Shown here one piece after another: positions 26,179 through 35,226 of a stretch of 64,000 nt of DNA; within the stretch, counting starts at the first letter, position 1; each line of letters opens with the position of its first letter. Under the pieces are notes generated by a model. It was not told the origin of the DNA, ran no database searches, and saw only the letters and a program-made list of their open reading frames with translations. A program made the position numbers and the translations under genes. Source of the stretch: Cellulomonas sp. ES6 (GTDB lineage: Bacteria; Actinomycetota; Actinomycetes; Actinomycetales; Cellulomonadaceae); contig NZ_CP125655.1 of the NCBI RefSeq assembly GCF_030053835.1, positions 1,984,001-2,048,000 of the forward strand, in the 5' to 3' direction.

Positions 26179-26787
26179 TCAGCCCACGGCAGCGGCCACA
26201 AAGGCCTCCAAGTCGGAGAACAGGCTTGCGAGGACCTCCCTCCCCTTGAAGGGCCCTCGCCGAGGACGCATCTGGAGAAGTTCGCCAGGCCGCGGCGCGA
26301 CGGGCGGTTCGATAAGCAGAAGCGCAGCCACGACCTTTCGGTATTGCGCGGCACTTTCCACACTGTTGTGCGCGATGTGGTCGCGGATTTTCCGCATCCA
26401 GTCGATCATGTTCCAAGACTGCGTCACTGCCACCGATAGATGCCCATCGGGGTAGAAATAGTACTCACCCCGCTCGATGACCGTAGACGGGTCGGCCCAG
26501 TCCAGGAAGCGCGCCTTTCCTTGAAGCATGCGCCGGGCATGCTCCCGAGACGGAGGGGTCACGTACCGCCCGACGGCTGCTCCGGAAACGGAGGGCTCAC
26601 CCGTCATAAACGAGAGGAACACGTTCTCGATGAAGTTCTCATATGCGCGGAAGGCACGCGATTGGGCGCTTTCCAGCGTCAAGAATCGAACTTCATCCTT
26701 CTCAATGTGGTCGATCGCATATTCGCGGAGCGACCTGCATTGAGCCAGCTCCTCTGTGAACTCGTCGCGACACGTCGCTGGTTTCAT
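26179..26787 (-). CDS. HEPN (RiboL-PSP-like) domain protein
   Basis: The 202-residue protein has the pattern of a HEPN nuclease of the RiboL-PSP type. An N-terminal helical region (AFRAYENFIENVFLSFMTGE) is followed by a short beta part with YYFYPDGHLS and then MIDWMRKIRDHIAHNSVESA, in which R-D-H-I-A-H is the R-x4-H motif with the usual trailing Asn (about residues 131-140). Codon use and GC content (near 58-60%) differ clearly from the flanking genes, a sign of transfer. No nucleotidyltransferase (MNT) or other antitoxin gene is beside it. A role in RNA-cleaving phage defence or stress response is inference from the family. Confidence 0.68.
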   Translation of the reverse strand: MKPATCRDEFTEELAQCRSLREYAIDHIEKDEVRFLTLESAQSRAFRAYENFIENVFLSFMTGEPSVSGAAVGRYVTPPSREHARRMLQGKARFLDWADPSTVIERGEYYFYPDGHLSVAVTQSWNMIDWMRKIRDHIAHNSVESAAQYRKVVAALLLIEPPVAPRPGELLQMRPRRGPFKGREVLASLFSDLEAFVAAAVG

Positions 26788-26819
26788 GGCACAGAGATAG
26801 TCTCGGCGATGAATTTCGT

Positions 26820-27190
26820 CCGAGCGAGGTCTCGGTGCGCCGAATCTCGCGCTCGGTGACCAGGCGGTGGCTGGGCGCGCGGTGCGCGGCCAGCCAGTGC
26901 GCGACGTCGAGCACCGTCAGGTCGTGACGGATGTCTGAGAGCTTCGGGCGAGCGACCGCGCCGTGCACACCGGCCACGCCCATGCCCTCGCGGGTGAGCC
27001 AGTACAGCCGAGGCACGCTGGCCACACGAGCGCGCGATGGCGCCGACCCGGCGACGACGGGCCAGCCTCCGGCGGCGCGCTCAGCGATAGCGCGCAGCAA
27101 GGGCCGCACAGCCAGCGGCTTCGTGCGTCGCAAGCACGTCGAGGCGACGCTGTGGCGGAGTCGGTCGCGCAACGCTCCAGAAGCGGGCGC
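26820..27190 (-). pseudogene. truncated replication-relaxation family protein
   Basis: On the minus strand the translation contains ASVPRLYWLTREGMGVAGVH, ARPKLSDIRHDLTVLDVAHW and SHRLVTEREIRRTE, which matches the middle of replication-relaxation (Replic_Relax) proteins of actinobacterial plasmids and integrative elements. The reading frame has no start at the expected place, and the match ends after about 110 residues where the sequence changes to unrelated DNA near 26820. Both the N-terminal winged helix and the C-terminal half are missing. It is a fossil of a mobile element lying directly against the ppk start region. Confidence 0.65.
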
Positions 27191-27278
27191 GAAGGTGCTA
27201 GGCAGCCCGTCTTTGCCGGCCACGCGCCCGTTTCTCCACCGCCACGTGCTGTTCGAATGATCGTGCCACCATGTGGAG

Positions 27279-29768
27279 ATGACCGACGCCTCCGCCTCCG
27301 ACGGGACCCCGAAGGGCCGCCGCACCTCGGCCGCGACGACGGCGACCGCCCGCGCCTCCGCCGGCGCGAGCACGTCCGCCGGCGGTGCGCGCCCGGCCCG
27401 CGCGAGCACCTCCCGCGCGCGCGGGACGACGCGCCGCACCGCCGAGCAGGACGGCAAGCCCGCCACGGCCCCCGCCCCGGCGACCTCCGCGCCGACCACG
27501 CGGACGCGCCCGCTGGCGCCGGAGCTGGCCGCGCACATCGCCGAGCACATCGCGCCGCTGTCGAGCGCCCCGGCGACGGACGCCGCCGAGCTGCCGCCGC
27601 TGCCCGTCGACCGGTTCCTGGACCGCGAGGTGTCGTGGCTGGCGTTCAACGAGCGAGTGCTGCAGCTCGCCGAGGACGCGACGCAGCCGCTGCTGGAGCG
27701 CGTGCGGTACCTGGCGATCTTCGCGTCGAACCTCGACGAGTTCTTCATGGTGCGCGTCGCGGGCCTGAAGCGCCGCATCGCGACCGGCCTGGCCGTCACC
27801 GCGGCGTCGGGCCTCAGCCCCCGGCAGGTGCTCGAGGCGATCAGCGTGCGCGCGCACGACCTGTCCGCCCGGCACGCGCGGGTGTTCGCCGAGCAGGTGC
27901 AGCCGGAGCTCGCGCAGCAGGGCATCACGCTGGTCCGCTGGGACGAGCTCGGGGAGGCGGAGCAGGACCGGCTGCGCAAGTTCTTCCGCAAGCAGATCTT
28001 CCCGGTGCTGACCCCGCTGGCGGTCGACCCGGCCCACCCGTTCCCGTACATCTCGGGCCTGTCGCTGAACCTGGCCGTCGTCGTGGTGAACCCGACGACC
28101 GGCAAGGAGCACTTCGCCCGCGTCAAGGTGCCGCCGCTGCTGCCCCGGTACATCGCGGTCGACGCCCGGGGCCGCCCGAGCGCCGCCCCGTCGCAGGCGC
28201 CGACCGACCGCGGGCCGATGTCGTTCGTGCCGGTCGAGGACGTGATCTCCCAGCACCTGGACCAGCTGTTCCCCGGCATGGAGGTGCGCGAGCACCACAC
28301 GTTCCGCGTCACCCGCAACGAGGACGTGGAGGTGGAGGAGGACGACGCCGAGAACCTGCTCCAGGCGATGGAGAAGGAGCTGCTGCGGCGCCGGTTCGGC
28401 CCGCCGGTGCGCCTGGAGATCGCCGACACCATCAGCCCGCGCATCCGCCAGCTGCTCGTGCGCGAGCTCGGCGTGGCCGAGGAGGAGGTGTACGAGCTGC
28501 CGGCGCCGCTCGACCACACCGGCCTCAACCTCATCGCCGACCTGGACCGCGCGGACCTGCAGTACCCGCGGTTCGTGCCGACCACGCACCGGTTCCTGGC
28601 CGAGGTGGAGAGCGCGACGCCGACGGACGTCTTCGCCGCGATCCGGGCGCGCGACATCCTGCTGCACCACCCGTACGACTCGTTCTCGACGTCCGTGCAG
28701 ACGTTCCTCGAGCAGGCCGCGGCCGACCCGAAGGTCCTCGCGATCAAGCAGACCCTGTACCGGACGTCCGGCGACTCCCCGATCGTCGACGCGCTGATCG
28801 ACGCCGCCGAGGCCGGCAAGCAGGTGCTCGCCCTGGTGGAGATCAAGGCCCGGTTCGACGAGCAGGCGAACATCGAGTGGGCGCGCAAGCTCGAGCAGGC
28901 CGGCGTGCACGTGGTCTACGGCATCGTCGGCCTCAAGACGCACGCGAAGCTGTCCCTGGTGGTGCGCCAGGAGTCCGACGGGCTGCGCCGGTACTGCCAC
29001 GTCGGCACCGGCAACTACAACCCGAAGACCGCCCGCATCTACACGGACCTCGGGCTGCTGACGTGCGACCCGGACGTCGGGCAGGACCTCACGCGCCTGT
29101 TCAACCAGCTGTCCGGGTACGCGCCGAAGTCCCGGTTCCACCGGCTGCTGGTCGCGCCGCGCTCGGTGCGGTCCGGGCTGGTCGAGCGCATCGACCGGGA
29201 GGCGCGCGCGGCGCGTGAGGGACGGCCGGCCTGGATCAAGATCAAGGTGAACTCGATGGTCGACGAGGAGACCATCGACGCCCTGTACCGCGCGTCCCAG
29301 GCGGGCGTGCCCGTCGACCTGTGCGTGCGCGGCATCTGCGCGCTGCGCCCGGGCGTCCCCGGCCTGTCCGAGACGGTGCGGGTCCGCTCGATCCTCGGCC
29401 GGTTCCTGGAGCACGCCCGGGTGTTCGCGTTCGCCGCGGACGACGGGGTGACGCCGGAGGTCGCGGACGCCGGCCGGGACGCCGGCGGCGACCGGCTGCC
29501 CGGGCCGGAGGTCTACATCGGCTCGGCGGACCTCATGCACCGCAACCTGGACCGCCGCGTCGAGGCGCTCGTCCGCCTGGCCGACCCCGACCAGATCGCG
29601 GAGCTCGTGGACCTGCTGGACGAGTCGATGGACGACGGCACGTCGTCGTGGCACCTCGGCCCGGACGGCGTGTGGACCCGGCACGCCACCGGGGAGGACG
29701 GCCCGCTGCGGGACCTGCAGTCGGTGCTGATCTACCGGCAGCGCCGGCGCCTGGGCGGCGCCCGATGA
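27279..29768 (+). CDS. ppk: polyphosphate kinase PPK1
   Basis: The 829-residue enzyme makes polyphosphate from ATP, reversibly. The core begins at [20 protein letters not shown] (about residue 108) and has all four PPK1 domains. The two catalytic histidines are in [20 protein letters not shown] (phosphorylated His) and [10 protein letters not shown] near the C-terminus. The first 100 residues are a low-complexity Ala/Thr/Arg/Ser arm absent from E. coli Ppk but seen in several actinobacteria. The ATG at 27279 is chosen; a GTG at 27273 would add two residues. The insert with the replication-relaxation remnant ends just upstream, so the native promoter may have been changed. mutT1 follows by 10 bases. 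Confidence 0.93.
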   Translation: MTDASASDGTPKGRRTSAATTATARASAGASTSAGGARPARASTSRARGTTRRTAEQDGKPATAPAPATSAPTTRTRPLAPELAAHIAEHIAPLSSAPATDAAELPPLPVDRFLDREVSWLAFNERVLQLAEDATQPLLERVRYLAIFASNLDEFFMVRVAGLKRRIATGLAVTAASGLSPRQVLEAISVRAHDLSARHARVFAEQVQPELAQQGITLVRWDELGEAEQDRLRKFFRKQIFPVLTPLAVDPAHPFPYISGLSLNLAVVVVNPTTGKEHFARVKVPPLLPRYIAVDARGRPSAAPSQAPTDRGPMSFVPVEDVISQHLDQLFPGMEVREHHTFRVTRNEDVEVEEDDAENLLQAMEKELLRRRFGPPVRLEIADTISPRIRQLLVRELGVAEEEVYELPAPLDHTGLNLIADLDRADLQYPRFVPTTHRFLAEVESATPTDVFAAIRARDILLHHPYDSFSTSVQTFLEQAAADPKVLAIKQTLYRTSGDSPIVDALIDAAEAGKQVLALVEIKARFDEQANIEWARKLEQAGVHVVYGIVGLKTHAKLSLVVRQESDGLRRYCHVGTGNYNPKTARIYTDLGLLTCDPDVGQDLTRLFNQLSGYAPKSRFHRLLVAPRSVRSGLVERIDREARAAREGRPAWIKIKVNSMVDEETIDALYRASQAGVPVDLCVRGICALRPGVPGLSETVRVRSILGRFLEHARVFAFAADDGVTPEVADAGRDAGGDRLPGPEVYIGSADLMHRNLDRRVEALVRLADPDQIAELVDLLDESMDDGTSSWHLGPDGVWTRHATGEDGPLRDLQSVLIYRQRRRLGGAR

Positions 29769-29778
29769 GGACGGCCCC

Positions 29779-30750
29779 GTGAGGGCGGTCCCGGTCGTCG
29801 AGGCCGCGGGCGCCCTGGTGTGGCGCGTGCGGCAGGGGCGCCTGCAGGTCGTGCTCGTGCACCGTCCGCGGTACAAGGACTGGTCCTGGCCGAAGGGCAA
29901 GCTCGAGCCGGGCGAGCACGTCACGACGGCAGCGGTCCGCGAGGTCGAGGAGGAGGCGGGGCTCGAGATCGTGCTCGGCCGCCCCCTGCCCGGCCTGGAG
30001 TACCCGCTGTCCGACGGCCGCCGCAAGCGCGTGCACTACTGGTCCGCGCAGGTCGCCGGCCGCCCGGACCGCCCGGCGGTGCACGCCCGCCCGCCGGCGG
30101 AGCACGCCTCGGCCGACGAGATCGACCGCGTGCGGTGGGTCGACGCCGAGGTCGCGCGCCGGCGCCTCACCCGCGACGACGACCGGATCCCCCTCGACGC
30201 CCTGGTGGCGGAGCACGCCCGCGGCCGGCTCGACACCCGGGCGCTCGTGGTCGTCCGGCACGGCCGCGCCCGCAGCCGCGCGTCCTGGGGCCGGAAGGAG
30301 GCGACGCGGCCGCTGACCGACGCCGGTCGCCGGCAGGCCGGGGCGCTCGTCCCGGTGCTCTCGGCGTTCGGGGTCGCGGAGGTCGTGACCAGCCCGTGGG
30401 CGCGCTGCCGCAGCACCGTCGGCCCGTACGCCGCCGCCGCGGGGCTGACGCCGGCGGAGGACGAGCCGCTGACCGAGGCGCAGCACGAGCAGTCCCCCGA
30501 GAAGACCGCCGACCTGGTGGCCGCGCTGCTGCGGTCGGCCACGGACGTCGCCGTCTGCACGCACCGCCCGGTGCTGCCGACCGTGCTGGGCGTGGTCTCC
30601 GCGCACGCGCGGTCGCGGGCGGCGGCCGCCCTGCCCGCCGAGGACCCCTACCTGCGTCCCGGCCAGGTGCTGGTCTGCCACGTCTCCGACGCCGGCGGCA
30701 GGCCCCGCGTCGAGGCGGTCGAGGTCCTCACCCCGCTCAGCCGCGGCTGA
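29779..30750 (+). CDS. mutT1: MutT1: Nudix hydrolase fused to histidine phosphatase
   Basis: The 323-residue protein has a Nudix box GKLEPGEHVTTAAVREVEEEAGLE (pattern Gx5Ex7REUxEExGU, about residues 37-60) and a C-terminal phosphoglycerate-mutase-type domain starting with VVVRHGRARSRASWG (catalytic RHG, about 155). This two-domain form is the mycobacterial MutT1 type, which removes 8-oxo-GTP/dGTP and diadenosine polyphosphates and then dephosphorylates the product. Its place right after ppk (10 bases) is conserved in actinobacteria and suggests a link to nucleotide/polyphosphate balance. GTG start. Confidence 0.9.
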   Translation: MRAVPVVEAAGALVWRVRQGRLQVVLVHRPRYKDWSWPKGKLEPGEHVTTAAVREVEEEAGLEIVLGRPLPGLEYPLSDGRRKRVHYWSAQVAGRPDRPAVHARPPAEHASADEIDRVRWVDAEVARRRLTRDDDRIPLDALVAEHARGRLDTRALVVVRHGRARSRASWGRKEATRPLTDAGRRQAGALVPVLSAFGVAEVVTSPWARCRSTVGPYAAAAGLTPAEDEPLTEAQHEQSPEKTADLVAALLRSATDVAVCTHRPVLPTVLGVVSAHARSRAAAALPAEDPYLRPGQVLVCHVSDAGGRPRVEAVEVLTPLSRG

Positions 30751-30762
30751 GCGGCCCCGCGT

Positions 30763-30789
30763 GACCGGGCCCGCGTCCGGGGCCGGGTC
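30763..30789. terminator. possible bidirectional terminator
   Basis: GACCGGGCCCG (30763-30773) can pair with CGGGGCCGGGTC (30778-30789) with one bulge. It lies between the convergent mutT1 and phosphate-transporter genes. Confidence 0.45.
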
Positions 30790-30793
30790 GCGG

Positions 30794-31798
30794 TCAGTTC
30801 AGGAAGGGGCTCATCGCCAGGTAGACGAGCGCCGCGACGCCGGCGGCCGCCGGGATCGTGAGCACCCACGCGACGCCGATGTTCTTCGCGACGCCCCAGC
30901 GCACCGCCGACAGCCGCTTGGTGGCGCCGACGCCCATGATCGCCGAGGTGATCGTGTGGGTGGTCGAGACCGGCGCGTGCAGCGCGAACGCGTTGACGTA
31001 CAGCACGACGGCGGACACCGACTCGGCGACGAAGCCGCGCGCCGGGTCCAGCTCGATGATCTTGCGGCCCAGGGTGCGCATGATGCGCCAGCCGCCCGAG
31101 TACGTGCCCAGCGAGATGGCCGCGGCCGCCGCGAGCTTCACCCACAGCGGGATGCCGCCCTCGGGGTCCGCCCAGCCGACGGTGAGCAGCGCCATGAAGA
31201 TGACGCCCATCGTCTTCTGCGCGTCCTGCAGGCCGTGCCCGAGCGCCATCGCCGCGGCGGACGCCGTCTGCGCGAGGCGGAACCGGCGGGTGGTCCGGGA
31301 CGGCGAGGAGCTCCGCACGAGCCACAGCACGCCGACCATCACGAGGAACGCCAGGCCGAATCCGATCAGCGGCGAGAAGATCATCGGCAGGACGACCTTC
31401 TCGACGATCGCGGAGCCGTAGATCGCCAGCCCGCCGGCGAGGCCCGCCCCGACGAGGCCGCCGATGAGGGCGTGCGTCGACGACGAGGGCAGGCCGAACC
31501 ACCACGTGATGAGGTTCCACACGATCGCGCCGACGAGCGCGCACAGCACGACGACGAGCGCCTGGTGCGACGACGCGTCCCGCAGGTCGACGATCGACGT
31601 GGCGATGGTCTCCGCCACCTCGGTGCCGAGCAGCGCCCCCGTGAAGTTCATGGCCGCGGCCATGAGCAGGGCGGCGCGCGGCGTCAGCGCGCGGGTGGAC
31701 ACGGACGTCGCGATGGCGTTCGCGGCGTCGTGGAAGCCGTTGGTGTAGTCGAAGCCGAGCGCCAGGGCGACGACGACCACGACGAGCGCGAGTTCCAC
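30794..31798 (-). CDS. pit: inorganic phosphate transporter, PiT family
   Basis: The 334-residue membrane protein is a low-affinity phosphate:cation symporter of the PiT type. The two family signatures are present: FDYTNGFHDAANAIATSVST near residues 18-37 and the repeated GVGATKRLSAVRWGVAKNIG near 285-304, with about ten hydrophobic segments. It starts with GTG at 31798, 6 bases after the stop of the DUF47 gene, so both are made from one message. The upstream PhoP box indicates induction or control by phosphate starvation. Confidence 0.92.
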   Translation of the reverse strand: MELALVVVVVALALGFDYTNGFHDAANAIATSVSTRALTPRAALLMAAAMNFTGALLGTEVAETIATSIVDLRDASSHQALVVVLCALVGAIVWNLITWWFGLPSSSTHALIGGLVGAGLAGGLAIYGSAIVEKVVLPMIFSPLIGFGLAFLVMVGVLWLVRSSSPSRTTRRFRLAQTASAAAMALGHGLQDAQKTMGVIFMALLTVGWADPEGGIPLWVKLAAAAAISLGTYSGGWRIMRTLGRKIIELDPARGFVAESVSAVVLYVNAFALHAPVSTTHTITSAIMGVGATKRLSAVRWGVAKNIGVAWVLTIPAAAGVAALVYLAMSPFLN

Positions 31799-31804
31799 CG
31801 GGGC

Positions 31805-32425
31805 TCAGGACTCCTTGAGCGCGATGGTCTCGACCATGTTCGCGACCTTCTCGAACGCGTCCGCCGCGTCCTCGAGCTTCTCCACGACCTCCTTGAGCTT
31901 CATCAGGAGGATCGGGTCGGTGATCTCGTCGAACATCTGGGCGAGCAGCTTGCGGTGCGACTTGTCGGCCTGGTTCTCGAGCCGGTTGACCTCGACCCAG
32001 TACTCCGACAGCGAGTCCATCGAGCGCAGCCGCGGCATCGCCTCCGCGGTCAGCTCGGCGGCGCGCTGCAGCACCTGGACCTGGTCCGCGACGCGGTTCG
32101 GCAGGGCGTCCAGCTTGTACAGGACGATGAGGTCGGCGGCCTCCTCCATGTAGTCCATGCAGTCGTCCAGCGCGGACGCCAGGCCGTAGATGTCGTCGCG
32201 GTCGAACGGCGTGACGAAGGTCTGGTTGAGCCGCCGCATGATCGAGTGGGTGGCCTCGTCCGCCAGGTGCTCCACCTCGTTCAGCTGCTTGGCGAGCGCC
32301 TTGCGGGCGGGGCGGTCCGCCCCGAGCAGCTCGGCCAGCAGGTTCGCGCCGGTCACGAGGTGCGCCGCCGATGCGGCGAGGAGGTCGAAGAACGAGGTGT
32401 CGCGCGGGGTGAGGCGCAGGCGCAC
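31805..32425 (-). CDS. DUF47 (PhoU-like) phosphate transport accessory protein
   Basis: The 206-residue protein is an all-helical DUF47/PhoU-like cytoplasmic protein that pairs with PiT transporters in many bacteria and is thought to regulate them. Typical blocks are FFDLLAASAAHLVTGANLLAELL, DEATHSIMRRLNQTFVTPFDRDDIYGLA and CMDYMEEAADLI (the E/D-rich metal-binding helices). It is the first gene of the two-gene operon with pit and carries the PhoP box 54-91 bases upstream of its ATG at 32425. Confidence 0.9.
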   Translation of the reverse strand: MRLRLTPRDTSFFDLLAASAAHLVTGANLLAELLGADRPARKALAKQLNEVEHLADEATHSIMRRLNQTFVTPFDRDDIYGLASALDDCMDYMEEAADLIVLYKLDALPNRVADQVQVLQRAAELTAEAMPRLRSMDSLSEYWVEVNRLENQADKSHRKLLAQMFDEITDPILLMKLKEVVEKLEDAADAFEKVANMVETIALKES

Positions 32426-32478
32426 GGGAGGCTCCGGGGAAGAGGGCTCTTGTCAGGCACAGGCTAGGGCAGCCGTGG

Positions 32479-32516
32479 GGTGAACTCACAACCCCGAAGG
32501 TGAACGCAGGGTGAAC
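32479..32516 (-). promoter_or_regulatory. PhoP box (PHO direct repeats)
   Basis: On the minus strand two adjoining 11-base units GTTCACCCTGC (32516-32506) and GTTCACCTTCG (32505-32495) match the streptomycete/actinobacterial PhoP consensus GTTCACC-N4 exactly. A third GTTCACC (32485-32479) lies 20 bases further on, out of the 11-base phase. The site is upstream of the DUF47-pit operon. Confidence 0.85.
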
Positions 32517-32794
32517 GCGCACGGAGTCCCGGGTGTCGCGCTCGTCACGTCCGGGCCCGGTCCGGGACCGAGGTCACACGTCGACGTGCGCCACGGAGGA
32601 TGAGGACGCCGGACCGGGAGCGCCTCTCGGCGCGAGGCCGCTCGGAGCGGCTGGTGTTGGAGCCCGGGGCTACCGCGGCCCGGCGTCGCGAACCACTGTA
32701 CGCGTCGCCCGCAGGCGCGTCGCGGGCTGGACGGGGTGAGGAATCCCACGGCATGCGGGCCGTCCCGGCGGTGTTGTGACGGGTGGACGGCACG
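32517..32794. other. intergenic region without recognised gene
   Basis: These 278 bases separate the PhoP box from the 3' end of the next minus-strand gene. I see no gene, tRNA or rRNA. There are several GC-rich inverted repeats (for example GCGTCGCCCGCAGGCGCGTCGC near 32703) that may end transcription of the gene at 32795. Confidence 0.4.
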
Positions 32795-33445
32795 TCACTC
32801 CAGCGCCCCGGCGCGCCACAGCTCGGCCGCGTGCTCGAGCTCCTCGGCGGTCCGCACCAGCGACCCGGCGCTGCGCGTCAGCCGGGCGGACGAGTCGTCC
32901 GCGGCGAGGTCCAGGTGGTCGGCGTCGAACGCCGCCCCGGTGCCCAGCACCCGGCAGAACGCGGCCCCGCGCTCGAGCGCCACGTCCAGGTCGCCGGTCC
33001 ACAGGCCCGAGAGCACCGCGTCCAGCACCTCGCGGACCTCCTCCGGCCCGGGAGGGCTCGGCACGCCGGCGACGACGTGGTGCACCGGTGCCGCGTGCAG
33101 GCCCTGCCGGTACCGGTCCGCGATGGTCTGCGGGTCCCGCCGCACCCACTCGCGCAGCACGTACAGCCGCCACAGCGTGCCGGGCAGCGTCGTCGCCGGG
33201 CTGTCGGACCACAGCGCGGCGACCGCGTCCAGGCCCTCGTGCTCGACGAGCCGCACCAGCCGCTCGACCAGCGCGGGGTCGTCGCCGCCGGACCGCCCGC
33301 GGTGCACGATCGCGGACGCGGTGGTGTGCGCGACCTCCGAGCGCAGGGCGGGGTCGAGGTCGCCGGGCAGGGCGTCAGCCGCCCGCGGGTCGAGCATCGC
33401 GGGCCGTCGGAAGCGCGGGCGGGGCCCGCCGGAGTCGGACGTCAC
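32795..33445 (-). CDS. conserved actinobacterial hypothetical protein
   Basis: The 216-residue protein has no membrane segment or catalytic motif that I recognise. It contains TTASAIVHRG, LVRLVEHEGLDAVAALWSDS, TLPGTLWRLYVLREWVRRDP and a C-terminal LTRSAGSLVRTAEELEHAAELW helix. From memory, such proteins (with VAALWSDSPATTLPGTLWRLYLLREW) are widespread and uncharacterised in Micrococcales. The GTG at 33445 is exactly 6 bases after GACAAT, so it is probably leaderless. It stands alone on the minus strand between the phosphate operon and the divergent sugar porter. Confidence 0.7.
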   Translation of the reverse strand: MTSDSGGPRPRFRRPAMLDPRAADALPGDLDPALRSEVAHTTASAIVHRGRSGGDDPALVERLVRLVEHEGLDAVAALWSDSPATTLPGTLWRLYVLREWVRRDPQTIADRYRQGLHAAPVHHVVAGVPSPPGPEEVREVLDAVLSGLWTGDLDVALERGAAFCRVLGTGAAFDADHLDLAADDSSARLTRSAGSLVRTAEELEHAAELWRAGALE

Positions 33446-33618
33446 CCCTCGATTGTCGGCCCTGCCCGCGCCTGCGCGCCTGTCCGCCCCGCGCCGGCCG
33501 CCCGTGGCGCGGAGCCCCCGTGCTTCCGCATGCGAGATGCGGCGGACAGGTGAAAGGTGGGATGGCCCTGCGCCGCCCCCGCGGCCCGGGGGCGTCACCG
33601 TGGAGCAAGGAGAGCGTC

Positions 33619-35076
33619 ATGGCGCAGTCACACGTCCCGTCGGCGGGCCGGCACCCGTCGCACAACAAGGCGATCGGCCTGGCGGTCGCCGCCGCGGTCG
33701 GCGGGTTCCTGTTCGGCTTCGACTCGTCCGTCATCAACGGCGCCGTCGACGCGATCCAGGGGCAGTTCGACCTCGGTTCCACCCTCACCGGCTTCGCGGT
33801 GGCCGTCGCGCTGCTGGGCTGCGCGTTCGGCGCGTGGGCCGGCGGCAAGCTCGCGGACCGCTGGGGCCGCACCCGCGTGATGGTGCTCGGCGCGGTGCTG
33901 TTCTTCGTCTCGTCGATCCTGTCGGCGATCGCCTGGAGCGTCTGGGACCTCATCCTGTGGCGGGTCATGGCCGGTATCGGCATCGGCATCGCCTCGGTGA
34001 TCGCCCCCGCCTACATCGCCGAGATCGCCCCGGCGGCGCTGCGCGGCCGGCTCGGCTCGCTGCAGCAGCTCGCGATCACGATCGGCATCTTCTCCGCGCT
34101 GCTGTCCGACCAGCTGCTGCAGGAGGCCGCAGGCGGCGCGTCCGAGGTGCTGTGGCTCGGGTGGGAGGCGTGGCGCTGGATGTTCCTCGTGGCCGTGGTC
34201 CCCGCCGCGGTGTACGGCATCCTCGCCCTGCGCATCCCCGAGTCGCCGCGGTACCTGGTGGCCCAGGGCCGGCGCGACGAGGCGGTCGCCGTGCTGCAGT
34301 CCGTGCTCGGCCCGGACGAGGACGCCGGCGAGCGCGTGGACCAGATCGAGAAGACGATCGAGAAGGACAAGCAGCTCGAGGCGCAGGCGACGCTCCGCGG
34401 CCCCCGGTTCGGGCTGCTGCCGGTGGTGTGGGTCGGCATCCTGCTGTCGGTGTTCCAGCAGTTCGTCGGGATCAACGTGATCTTCTACTACTCGACGACG
34501 CTGTGGCAGGCTGTCGGGTTCGACGAGAGCCAGTCGTTCCTCGTCTCCACCATCACGTCGGTCACGAACGTGGCGGTGACGTTCATCGCGATCGCGCTGA
34601 TCGACAAGATCGGCCGCCGGCCCATCCTGCTCACCGGGTCCGCCGGCATGACCGTGGCGCTCGCCGTGATGGCGCTGGCGTTCACCCAGGCGTCCGGCTC
34701 CGGCGAGGACGTCTCGCTGCCCTCGCCGTGGGGGCCGGTCGCGCTCGTCGCCGCGAACGCGTTCGTCGTGTTCTTCGGGGCGTCGTGGGGACCGCTGGTC
34801 TGGGTGCTGCTCGGCGAGATGTTCCCCAACCGCATCCGCGCGGCGGCGCTCGGCGTCGCGGCTGCCGCCCAGTGGATCGCGAACTTCCTCATCACCGTGA
34901 CGTTCCCGCCGCTGCTCGACTCGTTCGGGGCGACCGGGCCGTACCTGATGTACGCGGTGTTCGCGGGGCTGTCGTTCGTGTTCGTGCTCGGCAAGGTGCC
35001 CGAGACCAAGGGCGTCGAGCTCGAGGACATGGAGGACCTGCCGCCGGCGCGCAGCCGCGGCACGGCGCGCACGTGA
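33619..35076 (+). CDS. sugar porter MFS transporter
   Basis: The 485-residue, 12-helix protein belongs to the MFS sugar porter family (XylE/GalP/GlcP-like). It has GGFLFGFDSSVINGAV in helix 1, GGKLADRWGRTR after helix 2, PESPRYL before the central loop, QQFVGINVIFYYSTTL in helix 7, DKIGRRPILL, and the end motif VPETKGVELEDME. It would bring in a monosaccharide such as glucose or xylose with protons. The ATG at 33619 follows AAGGAGA at 33608-33614. It is monocistronic with a strong terminator. Confidence 0.9.
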   Translation: MAQSHVPSAGRHPSHNKAIGLAVAAAVGGFLFGFDSSVINGAVDAIQGQFDLGSTLTGFAVAVALLGCAFGAWAGGKLADRWGRTRVMVLGAVLFFVSSILSAIAWSVWDLILWRVMAGIGIGIASVIAPAYIAEIAPAALRGRLGSLQQLAITIGIFSALLSDQLLQEAAGGASEVLWLGWEAWRWMFLVAVVPAAVYGILALRIPESPRYLVAQGRRDEAVAVLQSVLGPDEDAGERVDQIEKTIEKDKQLEAQATLRGPRFGLLPVVWVGILLSVFQQFVGINVIFYYSTTLWQAVGFDESQSFLVSTITSVTNVAVTFIAIALIDKIGRRPILLTGSAGMTVALAVMALAFTQASGSGEDVSLPSPWGPVALVAANAFVVFFGASWGPLVWVLLGEMFPNRIRAAALGVAAAAQWIANFLITVTFPPLLDSFGATGPYLMYAVFAGLSFVFVLGKVPETKGVELEDMEDLPPARSRGTART

Positions 35077-35090
35077 CCCCGGCTTGATCC

Positions 35091-35131
35091 CGGCCGAGCC
35101 CCTCGCGGAAACTACGCGGGGGGCTCGGCCG
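35091..35131 (+). terminator. terminator of the sugar porter gene
   Basis: CGGCCGAGCCCCTCGCG (35091-35107) pairs with CGCGGGGGGCTCGGCCG (35115-35131) around GAAACTA, 17 bp with one G-T wobble, followed by TTGG. Confidence 0.8.
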
Positions 35132-35166
35132 TTGGACGGACCGGACACCGCTCGAAGGGACACACC

Positions 35167-35226
35167 GTGGGAACGCCGCACCAGCACGCCACCGGCACGC
35201 ACCGGACGGAGGTGGTGGTCCGATGA
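35167..35226 (+). CDS. 19-residue His/Thr-rich upstream peptide
   Basis: A short frame starts at GTG 35167 behind GAAGGGA (35154-35160) and ends at TGA 35224-35226, overlapping the ATG of the ABC ATPase gene as ATGA. The peptide (V/M)GTPHQHATGTHRTEVVVR has three His and four Thr codons. The stop/start overlap would couple ATPase translation to translation of this frame. It could be a regulatory uORF or the tail of a lost gene; the first is favoured by its own ribosome binding site. Confidence 0.45.
   Translation: MGTPHQHATGTHRTEVVVR

Noticed and set aside
26702..28888. Long minus-strand frame covering the replication-relaxation remnant and the front of ppk
   Set aside because: Only its 3' third resembles a known protein; the part antisense to ppk is a shadow of it. 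The real remnant is confined to about 26820-27190.
32640..32720. tRNA-like stretch with GGTTCGCGA on the minus strand
   Set aside because: The T-loop-like string lacks a fitting acceptor stem, anticodon arm and D arm.
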